Below are positions 16,471 to 24,890 of a DNA stretch of 64,000 bases, in pieces. The first letter of the stretch is position 1. Each line of letters starts with the position of its first letter. A program made the position numbers and the translations under genes. This DNA comes from an uncultured Oscillospiraceae bacterium. Lineage in GTDB: Bacteria > Bacillota > Clostridia > Oscillospirales > Oscillospiraceae. Location of the stretch: positions 4,391-68,390 of the forward strand of contig CAJULM010000013.1 of NCBI GenBank assembly GCA_910587285.1. Reading direction: 5' to 3'. Below the pieces are notes generated by a model that was given only the letters and a program-made list of their open reading frames with translations, did not search any database and was not told where the DNA came from.

Positions 16471-17506
16471 GGGGCTGACGCCGGAGACCATCCTGGAACG
16501 GGTGCTGGGGCGGATGGACACGGACTTGCAGACCCGGGAGGGGTCCTACGCCTACGACCAGGCCGCGCCCATGTGTATGGAGCTGTGGCGGATGTACATG
16601 ACGCTGGGAGAGCTGGTCGAGGCGTTCTACGTCAACGAAAAAAGCGGCAGGTATCTGGACGACCACGCACGGCTGTTCGCCATGACGCGCCGGGAGGGGG
16701 CGAAGGCTGCGTGTGAAATTGCCATGGAGGGCAAGGCCGGAACGGTGGTGCCCGCCGGGACGAGATTTTACACCGAGGACGGATTGGAATTTGGCTTGGC
16801 CGCCGATGTGGCCCTGGCTGACGGCCACGGAACGGGGCTTCTGCGGGCGGCGAAGGTGGGCCAGGCGTATAACGTTCCCGCCGGGCGGGTGAGCCAGATT
16901 CTGGGCAATGTCCGGGGGCTGGAGTCCTTCTCCTGCGGTCAGGCCGAGGGGGGCGCGGACCCGGAGAGCGACGAGGCCCTGTTTACCCGCATCGACGAGC
17001 GGCGCAAGCGGCCGCCCACCAGCGGAAACCCGGACCACTACCGTCAGTGGGCGCTGAGCGTGGACGGCGTGGGCGATGTGCGGGTGACCCGGCTGTGGCG
17101 GGGGCCGGGGACGGTGAAGGTGCTCATCTGCGGCTATGACCGCCTGCCGGTGGACGATGCCGTGGTGGAGCGCTGCGCGGCGTACATCGAGACCCAGCGG
17201 CCCATCGGCGCACAGGTCACTGTGGCGTCCGCCACGGCCTGCCCCATCCGCATTGCGGCGCGTTTGACGCTTCTGCCCACCGCGGCCCCTGCCGCCGTGG
17301 CGGACAAGCTGCGGGAGCTGACGGCGCAGTATCTGGCCGAGACGGCCTTCCAGGAGTTCGTGGTCTACGCCCACCGGGTGGGGGCGCTGCTGATGTCCAT
17401 TGACGGCGTGCTGGACTACAGCGGGCTGACCATCAACGGCCGGGAGGGAAACCTGACGCTGGACGGGGACAGCGTGCCGGTGCTGGAGGGGGTGGAGCTG
17501 ACGTGA
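16457..17506 (+). CDS. Baseplate J-family wedge protein (XkdT-like)
   Basis: 349 residues from the ATG at 16457, with GGGGAGGTGG upstream. Seen: the family opening LTPETILERVLGRMDTDLQTREGS, the GRYLDDHARLFAMTRREGAKA helix and a VPAGTRFYTEDGLEFGLAAD beta domain. Baseplate J proteins form the wedge that triggers sheath contraction. Confidence 0.93.
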   Translation: MSLFEGLTPETILERVLGRMDTDLQTREGSYAYDQAAPMCMELWRMYMTLGELVEAFYVNEKSGRYLDDHARLFAMTRREGAKAACEIAMEGKAGTVVPAGTRFYTEDGLEFGLAADVALADGHGTGLLRAAKVGQAYNVPAGRVSQILGNVRGLESFSCGQAEGGADPESDEALFTRIDERRKRPPTSGNPDHYRQWALSVDGVGDVRVTRLWRGPGTVKVLICGYDRLPVDDAVVERCAAYIETQRPIGAQVTVASATACPIRIAARLTLLPTAAPAAVADKLRELTAQYLAETAFQEFVVYAHRVGALLMSIDGVLDYSGLTINGREGNLTLDGDSVPVLEGVELT

Positions 17507-18198
17507 GAGAGCTGATGGGGTGGCTGCCGGAGAACTATCCGGCCAGCCGGGAGACCGTGGCGTTCCAGGAGGCGATTCAGCCCGAGATCGGAGAGCTGTG
17601 GCGGCTGCGGGAGGAGTTCCTGCTCCAGCTCAACCCCTATACGGCCACCTGGGGGCTGCCTCTTTGGGAGCGGGCCCTGGGGCTGACGGCCAGCAGCGCC
17701 CTGGAGACCGATGTGCGCCGGCGGGCGGTGGTGGCCAAGCTCCAGGGGCTGGGTACCACCACGGTGCCGGTGGTGCGGGACCTGGCGGAGACGCTGCTGG
17801 GCGCGCCGGTGCGGGTGACGGAGCACTACGGGGAGTACCGGGTGGAGCTGGAGACGGACGGAGGAGAGGCGCTGCCCAGCGGAGCGCTGCCCCTGCGGGA
17901 GCGGCTGGAGGCGATTATGCCGGCGCACTTGGACTGGCAGGTGCTGATCCGCACCTGGGCGCAGTACGTTGTCCGCGTGGCCGCGGGCCCGCGCTGCTCT
18001 ACGTCGGCCCCGCCGAAGCGGGCCGGTGAGATGGCAGAGCAGCATATCCGCTACGGGATCGGGCTGGGCCCAAAATTTTCTCAGACTACCACCCCTGTAT
18101 ATTTTGAGGAGCCCCGCAGCGCCGCAATTTTCTGCTCAGGCAGGCTGGGCGGGCCGGTGTCCATCATCACGGCGCTGCCGGAATTTCAAAGGAGGTAA
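17503..18198 (+). CDS. Baseplate-fibre connector YmfQ/XkdU-like
   Basis: 231 residues starting with GTG overlapping the previous stop. The first ~165 residues (MGWLPENYPASRETVAFQEAIQPEI ... LDWQVLIRTWAQ in pieces) fit the DUF2313/YmfQ family. The remaining ~60 residues, from RAGEMAEQHIRYGIGLGPKFSQ onward, are an extra tail not usual for the family and may anchor the fibre. Confidence 0.82.
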   Translation: MRELMGWLPENYPASRETVAFQEAIQPEIGELWRLREEFLLQLNPYTATWGLPLWERALGLTASSALETDVRRRAVVAKLQGLGTTTVPVVRDLAETLLGAPVRVTEHYGEYRVELETDGGEALPSGALPLRERLEAIMPAHLDWQVLIRTWAQYVVRVAAGPRCSTSAPPKRAGEMAEQHIRYGIGLGPKFSQTTTPVYFEEPRSAAIFCSGRLGGPVSIITALPEFQRR

Positions 18199-18203
18199 GA
18201 CTT

Positions 18204-19145
18204 ATGGGCTATGCAAGTACGCTCACTCAGGCCGGATTTGCCCTCCAGGCCAAATTGTTCGCCCAGGGCGGCGACCTGCACATCACCCGGGTGGCGGTGG
18301 GCAGCGGAATCCCCGCCGACGGGGCGGACCTGACCGAGATGACGGCGCTGGTGCGGGAGCGCAGCACGGCTACATCTACCACCCCCGTGCGCCGGGGCTG
18401 CGCGGTGGATTTCTTCATCGAGTACCGGCCGGACCTGAACCCGGATATCACCGAGGCGTTCCAAATCACGGAATATGGTGTGTTCGGGCTGGGAGCGGAG
18501 GGGGAGGAGCAGCTGCTGTTTTACGGCGATGTGAGCCATTTCCCGGAGACGGCGGTGCCGGCGCAGTACGGCGGGTCGGTGCGGCGCTATCCCGTCCATG
18601 TGGAGATTGGGGCCAAGGCCGGAGCGGTGCTGGACTATCCCGCAGGGGCGTGGTGTACCTACGAGGATATGGCCGCGCTGGCGGGCGCTCTGGCCATCCG
18701 TCAGGTAGACCTGACCCTCCCCACGGACGGATGGACACAGGACGCGGAGGGGCGGTACGGGTACCGCATTGAGCTGCCGGTGGATGGGGTGACGGGGGAA
18801 ACGATACCCAGCGCCACCATCTTGCCGGACAGCGAGGAGACGGCCATAGAGTGCGGGCTGTGCAATGCAGCGCAGACGGGGGACGGTGTGGTAATCTTCC
18901 GTGCCGGAACCATTCCCGTCCGGGAGATCGCCCTGTCCCTGGCCCTGCTGCGGGACAGTACAGGGCTGGTGCTGTCCACGAGCGCTGGAAACGTGTCTCT
19001 GCCCATGGCCACCCAGACCTCTCCTGGGGTCGTGAAGCCCGGACCGGGGCTGCTGGTGGACGGGGAGGGCACCCTTTCCGCGGATGTGGTCAGCGACGCC
19101 GCGGCGAAAGACGTGCTTGACAGTGTGTTTGGCGTCAGCAAATAA
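18204..19145 (+). CDS. Tail fibre protein (collar-fibre N-terminal type)
   Basis: 313 residues after a strong AAAGGAGGTAAGACTT site. The N-terminal ~130 residues (TLTQAGFALQAKLFAQGGDLHITRVAVGSG in pieces) match the phage tail-fibre/collar N-terminal domain that docks to the baseplate. The C-terminus ends KDVLDSVFGVSK, a motif repeated near the end of the next gene product, suggesting a shared fibre-fibre interaction. Confidence 0.85.
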   Translation: MGYASTLTQAGFALQAKLFAQGGDLHITRVAVGSGIPADGADLTEMTALVRERSTATSTTPVRRGCAVDFFIEYRPDLNPDITEAFQITEYGVFGLGAEGEEQLLFYGDVSHFPETAVPAQYGGSVRRYPVHVEIGAKAGAVLDYPAGAWCTYEDMAALAGALAIRQVDLTLPTDGWTQDAEGRYGYRIELPVDGVTGETIPSATILPDSEETAIECGLCNAAQTGDGVVIFRAGTIPVREIALSLALLRDSTGLVLSTSAGNVSLPMATQTSPGVVKPGPGLLVDGEGTLSADVVSDAAAKDVLDSVFGVSK

Positions 19146-19206
19146 CTACAGCGTCATCGGGCCGGAGGTCCGCTGAACAAATAGAAAAATTTAGGAGGAA
19201 ATCAGT

Positions 19207-19731
19207 ATGGAAATGGACAAGAACAAGCTGACCAAGCTGTCCGCGCTGGAGGACCTGGCGCGGCGGGCCAAGGCGTCCACCGACGCGGTGGCCCAGCGGG
19301 TGGCTGCCGTGGAGGAGGGGATGCCCACCAAGGTGTCTGAGCTGACCAACGACAGCAAGTTCCAGACCGAAACTGAGGTGGCCGCCGCCGTGGCCGGCGC
19401 GGACCACCTGAAGCGCAAGATCGTGGCCAGCGTGGACGCCATTGACAAGACCGCCGCCGACGCCGCGCAGTACATCTACATGATTCTGAAAAGCTCCGCC
19501 AAGACCGGGGACAAGTACGACGAGTACATGGTGATTGACGGCGAGGTGGAGCGGGTGGGCGACTGGAGTGTGGACCTGTCCGGCTATGTGGCCGCAGAGG
19601 AGGGCAAGGGATTGTCCGCCAACGACTACACCGACGAGGACAAAGCCAAGCTGGCGGGGTTGGCGGTGGCCAGCGATGAGGAGGTCGCCCAGGTGCTGGA
19701 CAGCGTGTTCGGCGCGGCGGCCCAGGCGTAA
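19207..19731 (+). CDS. Tail fibre-associated protein with DEEVAQVLDSVFG end motif
   Basis: 174 residues, ATG after AGGAGGAAATCAGT. Begins with a helical coiled-coil stretch (LTKLSALEDLARRAKASTDAVAQRVAAVEEG), then a beta-rich domain. The end SDEEVAQVLDSVFGAAAQA parallels the upstream fibre. No known enzyme motif. It probably forms a trimeric distal fibre segment. Confidence 0.7.
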   Translation: MEMDKNKLTKLSALEDLARRAKASTDAVAQRVAAVEEGMPTKVSELTNDSKFQTETEVAAAVAGADHLKRKIVASVDAIDKTAADAAQYIYMILKSSAKTGDKYDEYMVIDGEVERVGDWSVDLSGYVAAEEGKGLSANDYTDEDKAKLAGLAVASDEEVAQVLDSVFGAAAQA

Positions 19732-19795
19732 GCGTGCAATCCCAAAGGGGGAGGGCGGGATTCCGCCCTCCCCGGCAAGGAAGGAGTGAATCAGC

Positions 19796-20182
19796 ATGGC
19801 ATACGGCTCGGTAAACACCCCCGGCGCGTCCGAGCGGAAGGTGAAGGCCCTCCAAACACGGGTGGAGAGCCTGGAAAAATCCCTGATCGGGCAGGAAAAG
19901 CTCACCGGGGGCACGGACCCCACAGCGCAGACGGCGGCCCAGGTGGGGCAGGTGTACATCAACACCGCCACGGGGCAGGAGTTTGTGTGCACTGCCGTCA
20001 CCGAGGAGGGGACGGCGTGGGAGGAGCGGACAATCCCGCAGATAAAGCTGGATATCTTTGCCGCTGGGGAGTCCCCGCCCGAAGATACCAAGCTGCTGTG
20101 GATCGACACAGACCCTTCCGGCGGCGGCTTGAAGTATCACAACGGCGCCGGGTGGGTCCACGTGCCGGTGGCGTACACGTGA
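19796..20182 (+). CDS. Small tail fibre protein
   Basis: 128 residues with an AAGGAGTGAATCAGC site. An N-terminal coiled coil (RKVKALQTRVESLEKSLIG) is followed by a beta domain with the GQVYINTATGQEFVCTAV segment, seen in phage fibre/carbohydrate-binding modules. It precedes the Cys-repeat gene by 16 bp in the same operon. Confidence 0.7.
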   Translation: MAYGSVNTPGASERKVKALQTRVESLEKSLIGQEKLTGGTDPTAQTAAQVGQVYINTATGQEFVCTAVTEEGTAWEERTIPQIKLDIFAAGESPPEDTKLLWIDTDPSGGGLKYHNGAGWVHVPVAYT

Positions 20183-20198
20183 TGAGAGGTGATTTTGG

Positions 20199-20873
20199 AT
20201 GAGTGTGGTAAAAGCGGATCGGTTCACGGCGCTGAAGGCCAAGGTGAAGGCCGAAATGCTCCGGCGCAACCAGTCCGGCAGCGTGGCGGCCTACGGCGGC
20301 AGCGAGTACGACTACGCCCAGCCGCCCGCCCAGGGAGGCGTGGTGCGCAGCGAGCACCGGGAGAAGGTCATCACCCCCATGCGGGCGGTGAACAGCGATT
20401 TGGTGGACGAGGCGCAGGGCGCGGCCATCGGCGAGGAGGAGCTGGCCGACATGGAGACCCGCGTGGACGTATGGGCGGCGCGGACCATCACCGACCGAAG
20501 CGGCAGCGACTGTAAGTCGGGGTGCACCGGGACGTGCTACACGGGCTGTACTACGGGGTGTTCCGGGTGCGGAAGCGGGTGCCCCACGGGGTGTTCCGGG
20601 TGCGGAAGCGGGTGCCCCACGGGGTGCTCTGGCTGCGGGAGTGGGTGCCCCACCGGATGCTCAGGCTGTGGAAGCGGATGCGGTGATGCTTGTGCGGGCT
20701 GCGGGACTGGATGTTATGGAGGATGTTTGGGATGTGGAGGAAACTGCTCCGCCTGTGGAGGAGGGTGTGGGTCAGAATGTAGCGTTGGATGTGCTTCGTG
20801 TAGCGTGAGTTGTTCATCAGCGTGTGATTACAAGTGCTCGGCTTCGTGTCAGGGGATTGCCGCAGGTTCATAA
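20199..20873 (+). CDS. Cys/Gly-repeat tail protein, candidate radical-SAM-modified substrate
   Basis: 224 residues. Residues 1-105 are a normal polar domain ([22 protein letters not shown] ... [17 protein letters not shown]) that I take as a tail docking or leader-like domain. From residue 106 the protein holds 31 cysteines in ~113 residues, with spacing alternating CxxxC and CxxC around a core unit [11 protein letters not shown] repeated about four times. Such spacing is known in CXXX-repeat peptides modified by radical SAM enzymes. The gene sits 850 bp before a radical SAM/SPASM gene, with two small unknown genes between. The repeats begin GC-rich and become AT-richer toward the 3' end. An unmodified metal-binding or disulfide-rich fibre is the alternative. 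Confidence 0.75.
   Translation: MSVVKADRFTALKAKVKAEMLRRNQSGSVAAYGGSEYDYAQPPAQGGVVRSEHREKVITPMRAVNSDLVDEAQGAAIGEEELADMETRVDVWAARTITDRSGSDCKSGCTGTCYTGCTTGCSGCGSGCPTGCSGCGSGCPTGCSGCGSGCPTGCSGCGSGCGDACAGCGTGCYGGCLGCGGNCSACGGGCGSECSVGCASCSVSCSSACDYKCSASCQGIAAGS
20555..20680 (+). repeat. Tandem 33-bp coding repeats
   Basis: About four copies of a 33-bp unit encoding [11 protein letters not shown]. The first two copies are identical and later ones differ by silent changes. The pattern indicates recent unequal expansion at the 5' side of the Cys-rich region. Confidence 0.85.
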
Positions 20874-20913
20874 TCAGAAGGATATTTAAAATTATTGATA
20901 GGAGGAACATAAA

Positions 20914-21450
20914 ATGAACGACACTATTTTAATGAACGTATATGAAAAAAATGACTATATAAGAGTGGCTGAAGCGGTCACAAGAGCAAAGAAAGAATTT
21001 ACAGAAGAAGATGTGGAAAGGCTGCTGACGGTTTATGAGCAGAAAATGGAGGATACGTACGGACTGAGCGACAAGGCCTTGGTGAAGCTCTTTATGGTGC
21101 TGAACACGGCGGACTGGGACGGAGACGTGAAGGACGCGCCGCTGCTGAATCTGGCGGGGGAAGCGGACCAAAACGGCCTGACGGTACTGGCAGAGCTGTG
21201 CCGGGACCGCAGCGGTGCGCCCGAGCTGGCTGTCCAGGCGAAAAACGCGGCCCTGGCCGGGGAGATGGACGAGGGGCTGGCGCTGGCGCTGGCACGGGCA
21301 GCGCTGGACGTCCTGGCCGGACGGCGGGACATCACCAAGTATAGGGAGGATATCAGCGCCCTGATTGCGTTCTTGGACACGGCGGACGAGAGCAAATTCT
21401 ATCAGGCCAGTATGTTTCTGTGGGGGGTGCGGGCGAAATGGATGAACTGA
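20914..21450 (+). CDS. Unknown helical protein of the Cys-repeat/radical SAM cluster
   Basis: 178 residues, ATG after ATAGGAGGAACATAAA. All-helical, acidic, with no recognised motif: residues 1-60 are Lys/Glu-rich (VTRAKKEFTEEDVERLLTVYE), residues 85-150 are Ala/Leu-rich. Its stop overlaps the next start by 13 bp, so it is coupled to the small protein and enzyme genes. A role as chaperone or recognition partner for the Cys-rich substrate is inferred only from context. Confidence 0.7.
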   Translation: MNDTILMNVYEKNDYIRVAEAVTRAKKEFTEEDVERLLTVYEQKMEDTYGLSDKALVKLFMVLNTADWDGDVKDAPLLNLAGEADQNGLTVLAELCRDRSGAPELAVQAKNAALAGEMDEGLALALARAALDVLAGRRDITKYREDISALIAFLDTADESKFYQASMFLWGVRAKWMN

Positions 21451-21728
21451 CCATCCGTCTGCCGGAGGAGACGGTGAACTATCTCCAGCGGCTGGACTAT
21501 GAGATCGGCGGCCTCCAGGTGCTCCACACCCATGCCCTGAACGCCGGGACGCCTCTGGAAAAGCGCATGGAGATTAAGCGGGAGTTCCAGGAGCGCTTTG
21601 CTGAGTACCAGCTGGCGAAAAACGCCATGTGGGAGGAGTTCGCACCCAGGTTCCCCCGCGTCAAGCGGTGGTGGGTGGATTTCCAGACGGGCCTCCTGCA
21701 CGTGGAACAGGAGGCAGACCATGAATGA
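21438..21728 (+). CDS. Small helical accessory protein of the radical SAM cluster
   Basis: 96 residues, overlapping both neighbours. Pattern LPEETVNYLQRLDYEIGGLQVLHTHAL ... EFQERFAEYQLAKNAMWEEF resembles the small helical partner proteins found beside CXXX-repeat radical SAM maturases, but the similarity is from memory and weak. It is probably a peptide-recognition or scaffold component. Confidence 0.65.
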   Translation: MDELTIRLPEETVNYLQRLDYEIGGLQVLHTHALNAGTPLEKRMEIKREFQERFAEYQLAKNAMWEEFAPRFPRVKRWWVDFQTGLLHVEQEADHE

Positions 21729-23034
21729 CGACCGGCGCAATGCCCGCCAGTTTCAGAATATCTACCCCAACTACTATTCCGAAAAGGCGGTCAAAACGGT
21801 GACGTTTATTGTCACCCACCAGTGCAATCTGCGCTGTTCCTACTGCTATGAGGGGCACAAGGGCGACGAGAAGATGAGCCTGGACACGGCCAAGCGGTGC
21901 GTGGACCTGCTGTTCGCCGAGGATGCCCGGAACTCCGAACTGGTGAACGAGACGGACGCCAACGGCCTTATCATTGAGTTCATCGGCGGCGAGCCTTTCC
22001 TCGAAATCGACCTCATCCGGGACACCATGGCCTACTTTTTGGACCGGGCCATTGAGCTCGATCACCGCTGGGCCACCCGGTACATGGTGAACATCTCCAC
22101 CAACGGAACCCTGGGGGACGACCCCCGCGTGAAGCAGTTTATCAAGGAATACGCCGGGCGGCTGTCCATCGGCGTGACCATCGACGGGGACAAGGCCGCC
22201 CACGACGCCTGCCGGGTGGACTGCAACGGGTGCGGGTCCTACGACAAGGCCATTCAAATGTTCCGGGAGGTATCCGGCCCAGACGGTAAGCGTACCACAA
22301 AGTACACCATCGCGCCGGGAAACCTCAACCTGTTCGCCGCCTCGGTGCGCCACCTGGTGCTGGAGGAGGGGGTGGACACCCTGAACTGCAACTGCGTGTA
22401 TGAGGAGGGGTGGACCATCGAGCACGCCCGGGAGCTGTACCGCCAGCTCAAAGAGGTGTCCGACATGGCCCAGGAGAGCGGCACGGACACGTATATCTCC
22501 ATCCTGGACTGGGAGGCGGGCAACCACCTGCTGGATGTGGAGACCCAGAACTGGTGCGGCGGGGACGGGCGGATGCTCAGCTTTGACGTGGACGGGACGG
22601 TGCTGCCCTGTATGCGCTATTCTACCATCTCCATCCCGGCGGAGGTACGGCCTGTCTACCGCATCGGAGACGTGGACAGCGGCATTGCCGTGCGGGAGGA
22701 CGATAAAGCGCGGCTGGACGCTCTGCGGGCCATCACCCGGCAGAGCCAGAGCGAGCAGAAGTGCCTGGACTGCCCCATCAATTCGGGCTGCGCCTGGTGC
22801 ACGGCGTACAACTATGAGCGCACCGGCACGCCCAATCAGCGGGTGACCTACATCTGCGAGATGCACAAGGCCCGCGTGTTGGCCCAGTGCTACCACCACA
22901 ACAAGCTCCACCTGAAGGACCACGCCCACGAGCCCAAGCGGATGCACATCCCGGAGGAGTGGGCGTTGGAACTCATCGACCGGGAGGAATGGGAGATGCT
23001 CAAGGAGCTGGAACGGCAATGCTTCAAGGGGTGA
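21721..23034 (+). CDS. Radical SAM/SPASM peptide maturase-like enzyme
   Basis: 437 residues from the ATG at 21721, whose start overlaps the previous gene by 8 bp. Seen: the radical SAM cluster motif CNLRCSYC (Cys 35, 39, 42), the FIGGEPFLE motif for SAM binding, ISTNGT and GVTIDGD strands, and a C-terminal SPASM region with C..DCPINSGCAWC and a further YICEMHKA cysteine, which would carry auxiliary iron-sulfur clusters. SPASM enzymes of this type install thioether or C-C crosslinks on ribosomal peptides. With a Cys-repeat protein in the same operon, modification of that protein on the phage tail is the likely job. Confidence 0.9.
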   Translation: MNDDRRNARQFQNIYPNYYSEKAVKTVTFIVTHQCNLRCSYCYEGHKGDEKMSLDTAKRCVDLLFAEDARNSELVNETDANGLIIEFIGGEPFLEIDLIRDTMAYFLDRAIELDHRWATRYMVNISTNGTLGDDPRVKQFIKEYAGRLSIGVTIDGDKAAHDACRVDCNGCGSYDKAIQMFREVSGPDGKRTTKYTIAPGNLNLFAASVRHLVLEEGVDTLNCNCVYEEGWTIEHARELYRQLKEVSDMAQESGTDTYISILDWEAGNHLLDVETQNWCGGDGRMLSFDVDGTVLPCMRYSTISIPAEVRPVYRIGDVDSGIAVREDDKARLDALRAITRQSQSEQKCLDCPINSGCAWCTAYNYERTGTPNQRVTYICEMHKARVLAQCYHHNKLHLKDHAHEPKRMHIPEEWALELIDREEWEMLKELERQCFKG

Positions 23035-23039
23035 TTTGA

Positions 23040-23600
23040 TTGGACAAGCTGACCAATTTGGAGCACCTGCGCCGGAGCGCGGCAAGGTCCAAGGAGCTGA
23101 TTGGCGAGGTGGCGCAGGCGGCGGCGGACGCCATTAGGGAGATGGAGGCGGCCTTTCATGGAGGTGTGCCTGCCGGCTGCATCTTGATTTGGTCCGGCGC
23201 GGCGGACGCGGTGCCGGAGGGCTGGGTGGTGTGCGACGGCACAAACAACACGCCGGATTTGCGGGACCGCTTTGTGCTGGGCGGCGGCGGAACCAGGGCG
23301 GTAGGGGCCATAGGCGGGGCGGAGACCCACAAACTGACCGTAGCTGAGATGCCCAGCCACGCCCACGTGCAGCAAGTCGCCGTATCTCCTGCGAGCACCG
23401 CGTCCAATGTCGTTCCGTGGCGTCGCCGTATTACGGGCACTCAAAGTGCCGTCACGGATTATGCTTACGCCACCGCAGGTACAGCGAGCGCATCGACAAA
23501 CGCAAGGACAGATGTATCCACGCAACTCCGCGGCAGCAGCGCCGCCCACAACAATATGCCGCCCTACTACGTGATGTGCTATATCATGAAGATCGGCTAA
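23040..23600 (+). CDS. Short tail fibre with collar domain
   Basis: 186 residues, TTG start after AAGGGGTGATTTGA. The N-terminal helical segment is followed by a phage tail collar domain (PAGCILIWSGAADAVPEGWVVCDG, split here, ... PDLRDRFVLGGGGTRAVGAIGG) and a C-terminal PSHAHV ... MPPYYVMCYIMKIG receptor-binding end. Likely adhesin. The 23.36-23.55 kb part is richer in A and T, as expected for an exchangeable host-range tip. Confidence 0.88.
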   Translation: MDKLTNLEHLRRSAARSKELIGEVAQAAADAIREMEAAFHGGVPAGCILIWSGAADAVPEGWVVCDGTNNTPDLRDRFVLGGGGTRAVGAIGGAETHKLTVAEMPSHAHVQQVAVSPASTASNVVPWRRRITGTQSAVTDYAYATAGTASASTNARTDVSTQLRGSSAAHNNMPPYYVMCYIMKIG

Positions 23601-23615
23601 AAGGAGGACAAGCCA

Positions 23616-24086
23616 ATGAGCAAGAACAAGTTGACCATTGACGGTGTACCCTGCGCCGCAGTGGTGCGGAGTAATGCCAACGGGGTGTACCTGGCGGTTT
23701 TCGAACGGGACCTGGCAAGCCTGGAGGACATCGAGGGCGTCAACTGGGCCGGGCCGGAGCTGTCCGGGCCGTGCGTGCTGCCCGATGGGTACGGCTTTAC
23801 CCTGTCGGGGGTGAGCTACTCCCCGGCCAGCCGCCGCTACACCGCCACGCTTCAGGTGGCGCGGCAGTACCTGGGGGACGTGACGGGCTATCAGGCGCGG
23901 GTGGCGGAGCTGGAGGCGGAAAACGCGGGAAAGCAGAACACCATCCGCGAGCTGGAGAACCGGCTGGCGGAGGCGGACGACATGGTGATTGTGCTGTACG
24001 AGCAGATTGCGGCGTCCGCAGTTCCCGCACCCCCGGACCAGGAGGACGAAAGCGCAGAAAACAGCGGAGAGGAGGAACAGGGATGA
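23616..24086 (+). CDS. Tail fibre-adjacent protein with coiled coil
   Basis: 156 residues after AAAGGAGGACAAGCC. Residues 1-90 are beta-rich (LTIDGVPCAAVVRSNANGVYLAVFE); residues 95-130 are a coiled coil (RVAELEAENAGKQNTIRELENRLAEADD); the tail is acidic. Function unknown. It overlaps the next start by 4 bp. Confidence 0.7.
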   Translation: MSKNKLTIDGVPCAAVVRSNANGVYLAVFERDLASLEDIEGVNWAGPELSGPCVLPDGYGFTLSGVSYSPASRRYTATLQVARQYLGDVTGYQARVAELEAENAGKQNTIRELENRLAEADDMVIVLYEQIAASAVPAPPDQEDESAENSGEEEQG

Positions 24087-24256
24087 ACGCGGTGGCGGTA
24101 AGCTATTGGCGCAGCATCAAGCGGGGAATTCGGACGTATTTCAATACGCCGGACGAGCTGCGCGGGGATGTGAAGGAGCTGGCCCGGATGGACGCGGCCA
24201 ACGGCGTGGTGAGCGCCCAGGAGTATAAACGGCTCATCGGCGAAGATTATCAGTGA
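24083..24256 (+). CDS. XkdX-like small protein
   Basis: 57 residues with ATGA overlap to the previous stop. The pattern SYWRSIKRGIRTYFNTPDELRGDVKELARM...GVVSAQEYKRLIGEDY (in pieces) resembles XkdX-family proteins that sit between fibre and lysis genes in PBSX-like prophages. Confidence 0.75.
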   Translation: MNAVAVSYWRSIKRGIRTYFNTPDELRGDVKELARMDAANGVVSAQEYKRLIGEDYQ

Positions 24257-24270
24257 GGAGGAATCTAACG

Positions 24271-24537
24271 ATGGAAAGCAGCATCATCGTGGCCGCCATT
24301 ACCGGGGGGCTTGCGCTGATTGGCACGCTGGCGGGTACTTATTTTGCAAACCGCAAATCTTCGGCCCTCATCGCGTACCGGCTGGAGGAGCTGGAAAAGC
24401 GGGTGCAGGCCCACAACAACCTGGTGGAGCGGATGTATCAGGTGGAGGAGCGCACCGAGCTCCAGGAGGAGAAAATCAAAGTGGTAAACCACCGCATTGA
24501 GGACCTGGAGGACTTCCACAAGGGGGGCGGGGGATGA
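24271..24537 (+). CDS. XhlA-like membrane/coiled-coil protein
   Basis: 88 residues from the ATG after GAGGAGGAATCTAACG. One N-terminal transmembrane helix (ITGGLALIGTLAGTYF), then a coiled coil to the C-terminus. This layout is common just before phage lysis genes and resembles holin accessory proteins. It overlaps the next gene by 4 bp. Confidence 0.65.
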   Translation: MESSIIVAAITGGLALIGTLAGTYFANRKSSALIAYRLEELEKRVQAHNNLVERMYQVEERTELQEEKIKVVNHRIEDLEDFHKGGGG

Positions 24538-24887
24538 AGATTTGGATTATCGCTGTCCTCTCCCTGACGGTGGGTGTGGTGCTGGGAATGATTTTGGCGC
24601 AGTTCCGGGGCGGCGGGAAGCGCAGTCAAGATCGGGATGTGCGCTGGAAGACCCTGGAGATGATGAAGCAAATGGTCTGGGTTGGCTTTGGCAACGGCAT
24701 CGCCTGGGTGTGGTGCAGTTATATCCTGGCTGCCCTGGACAAGCCGCAGATTGCGGAAAGCCTGTCCCAGGTGGCGGTGACAGAGATTGTCGCTATCGCG
24801 TTTGTTTACGCGATAAAGTCCTTGATTGAGAATTTGAGCAAAAATAACCGCTGGCCGGACAAGGGCGGCGGAGCGGAGGGGGAGTGA
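24534..24887 (+). CDS. Phage membrane protein of the lysis module
   Basis: 117 residues. N-terminal transmembrane helix (IWIIAVLSLTVGVVLGMILAQF), then two more hydrophobic stretches (GFGNGIAWVWCSYILAAL and VTEIVAIAFVYAI). It lies directly before the endolysin gene. It may be a holin or antiholin; a dedicated holin-like gene also follows the endolysin. Confidence 0.65.
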   Translation: MKIWIIAVLSLTVGVVLGMILAQFRGGGKRSQDRDVRWKTLEMMKQMVWVGFGNGIAWVWCSYILAALDKPQIAESLSQVAVTEIVAIAFVYAIKSLIENLSKNNRWPDKGGGAEGE

Positions 24888-24890
24888 GCC

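Noticed and set aside
20555..20680. CRISPR-like regular repeats
   Set aside because: The 33-bp units are directly adjacent without spacers and encode the Cys/Gly repeats.
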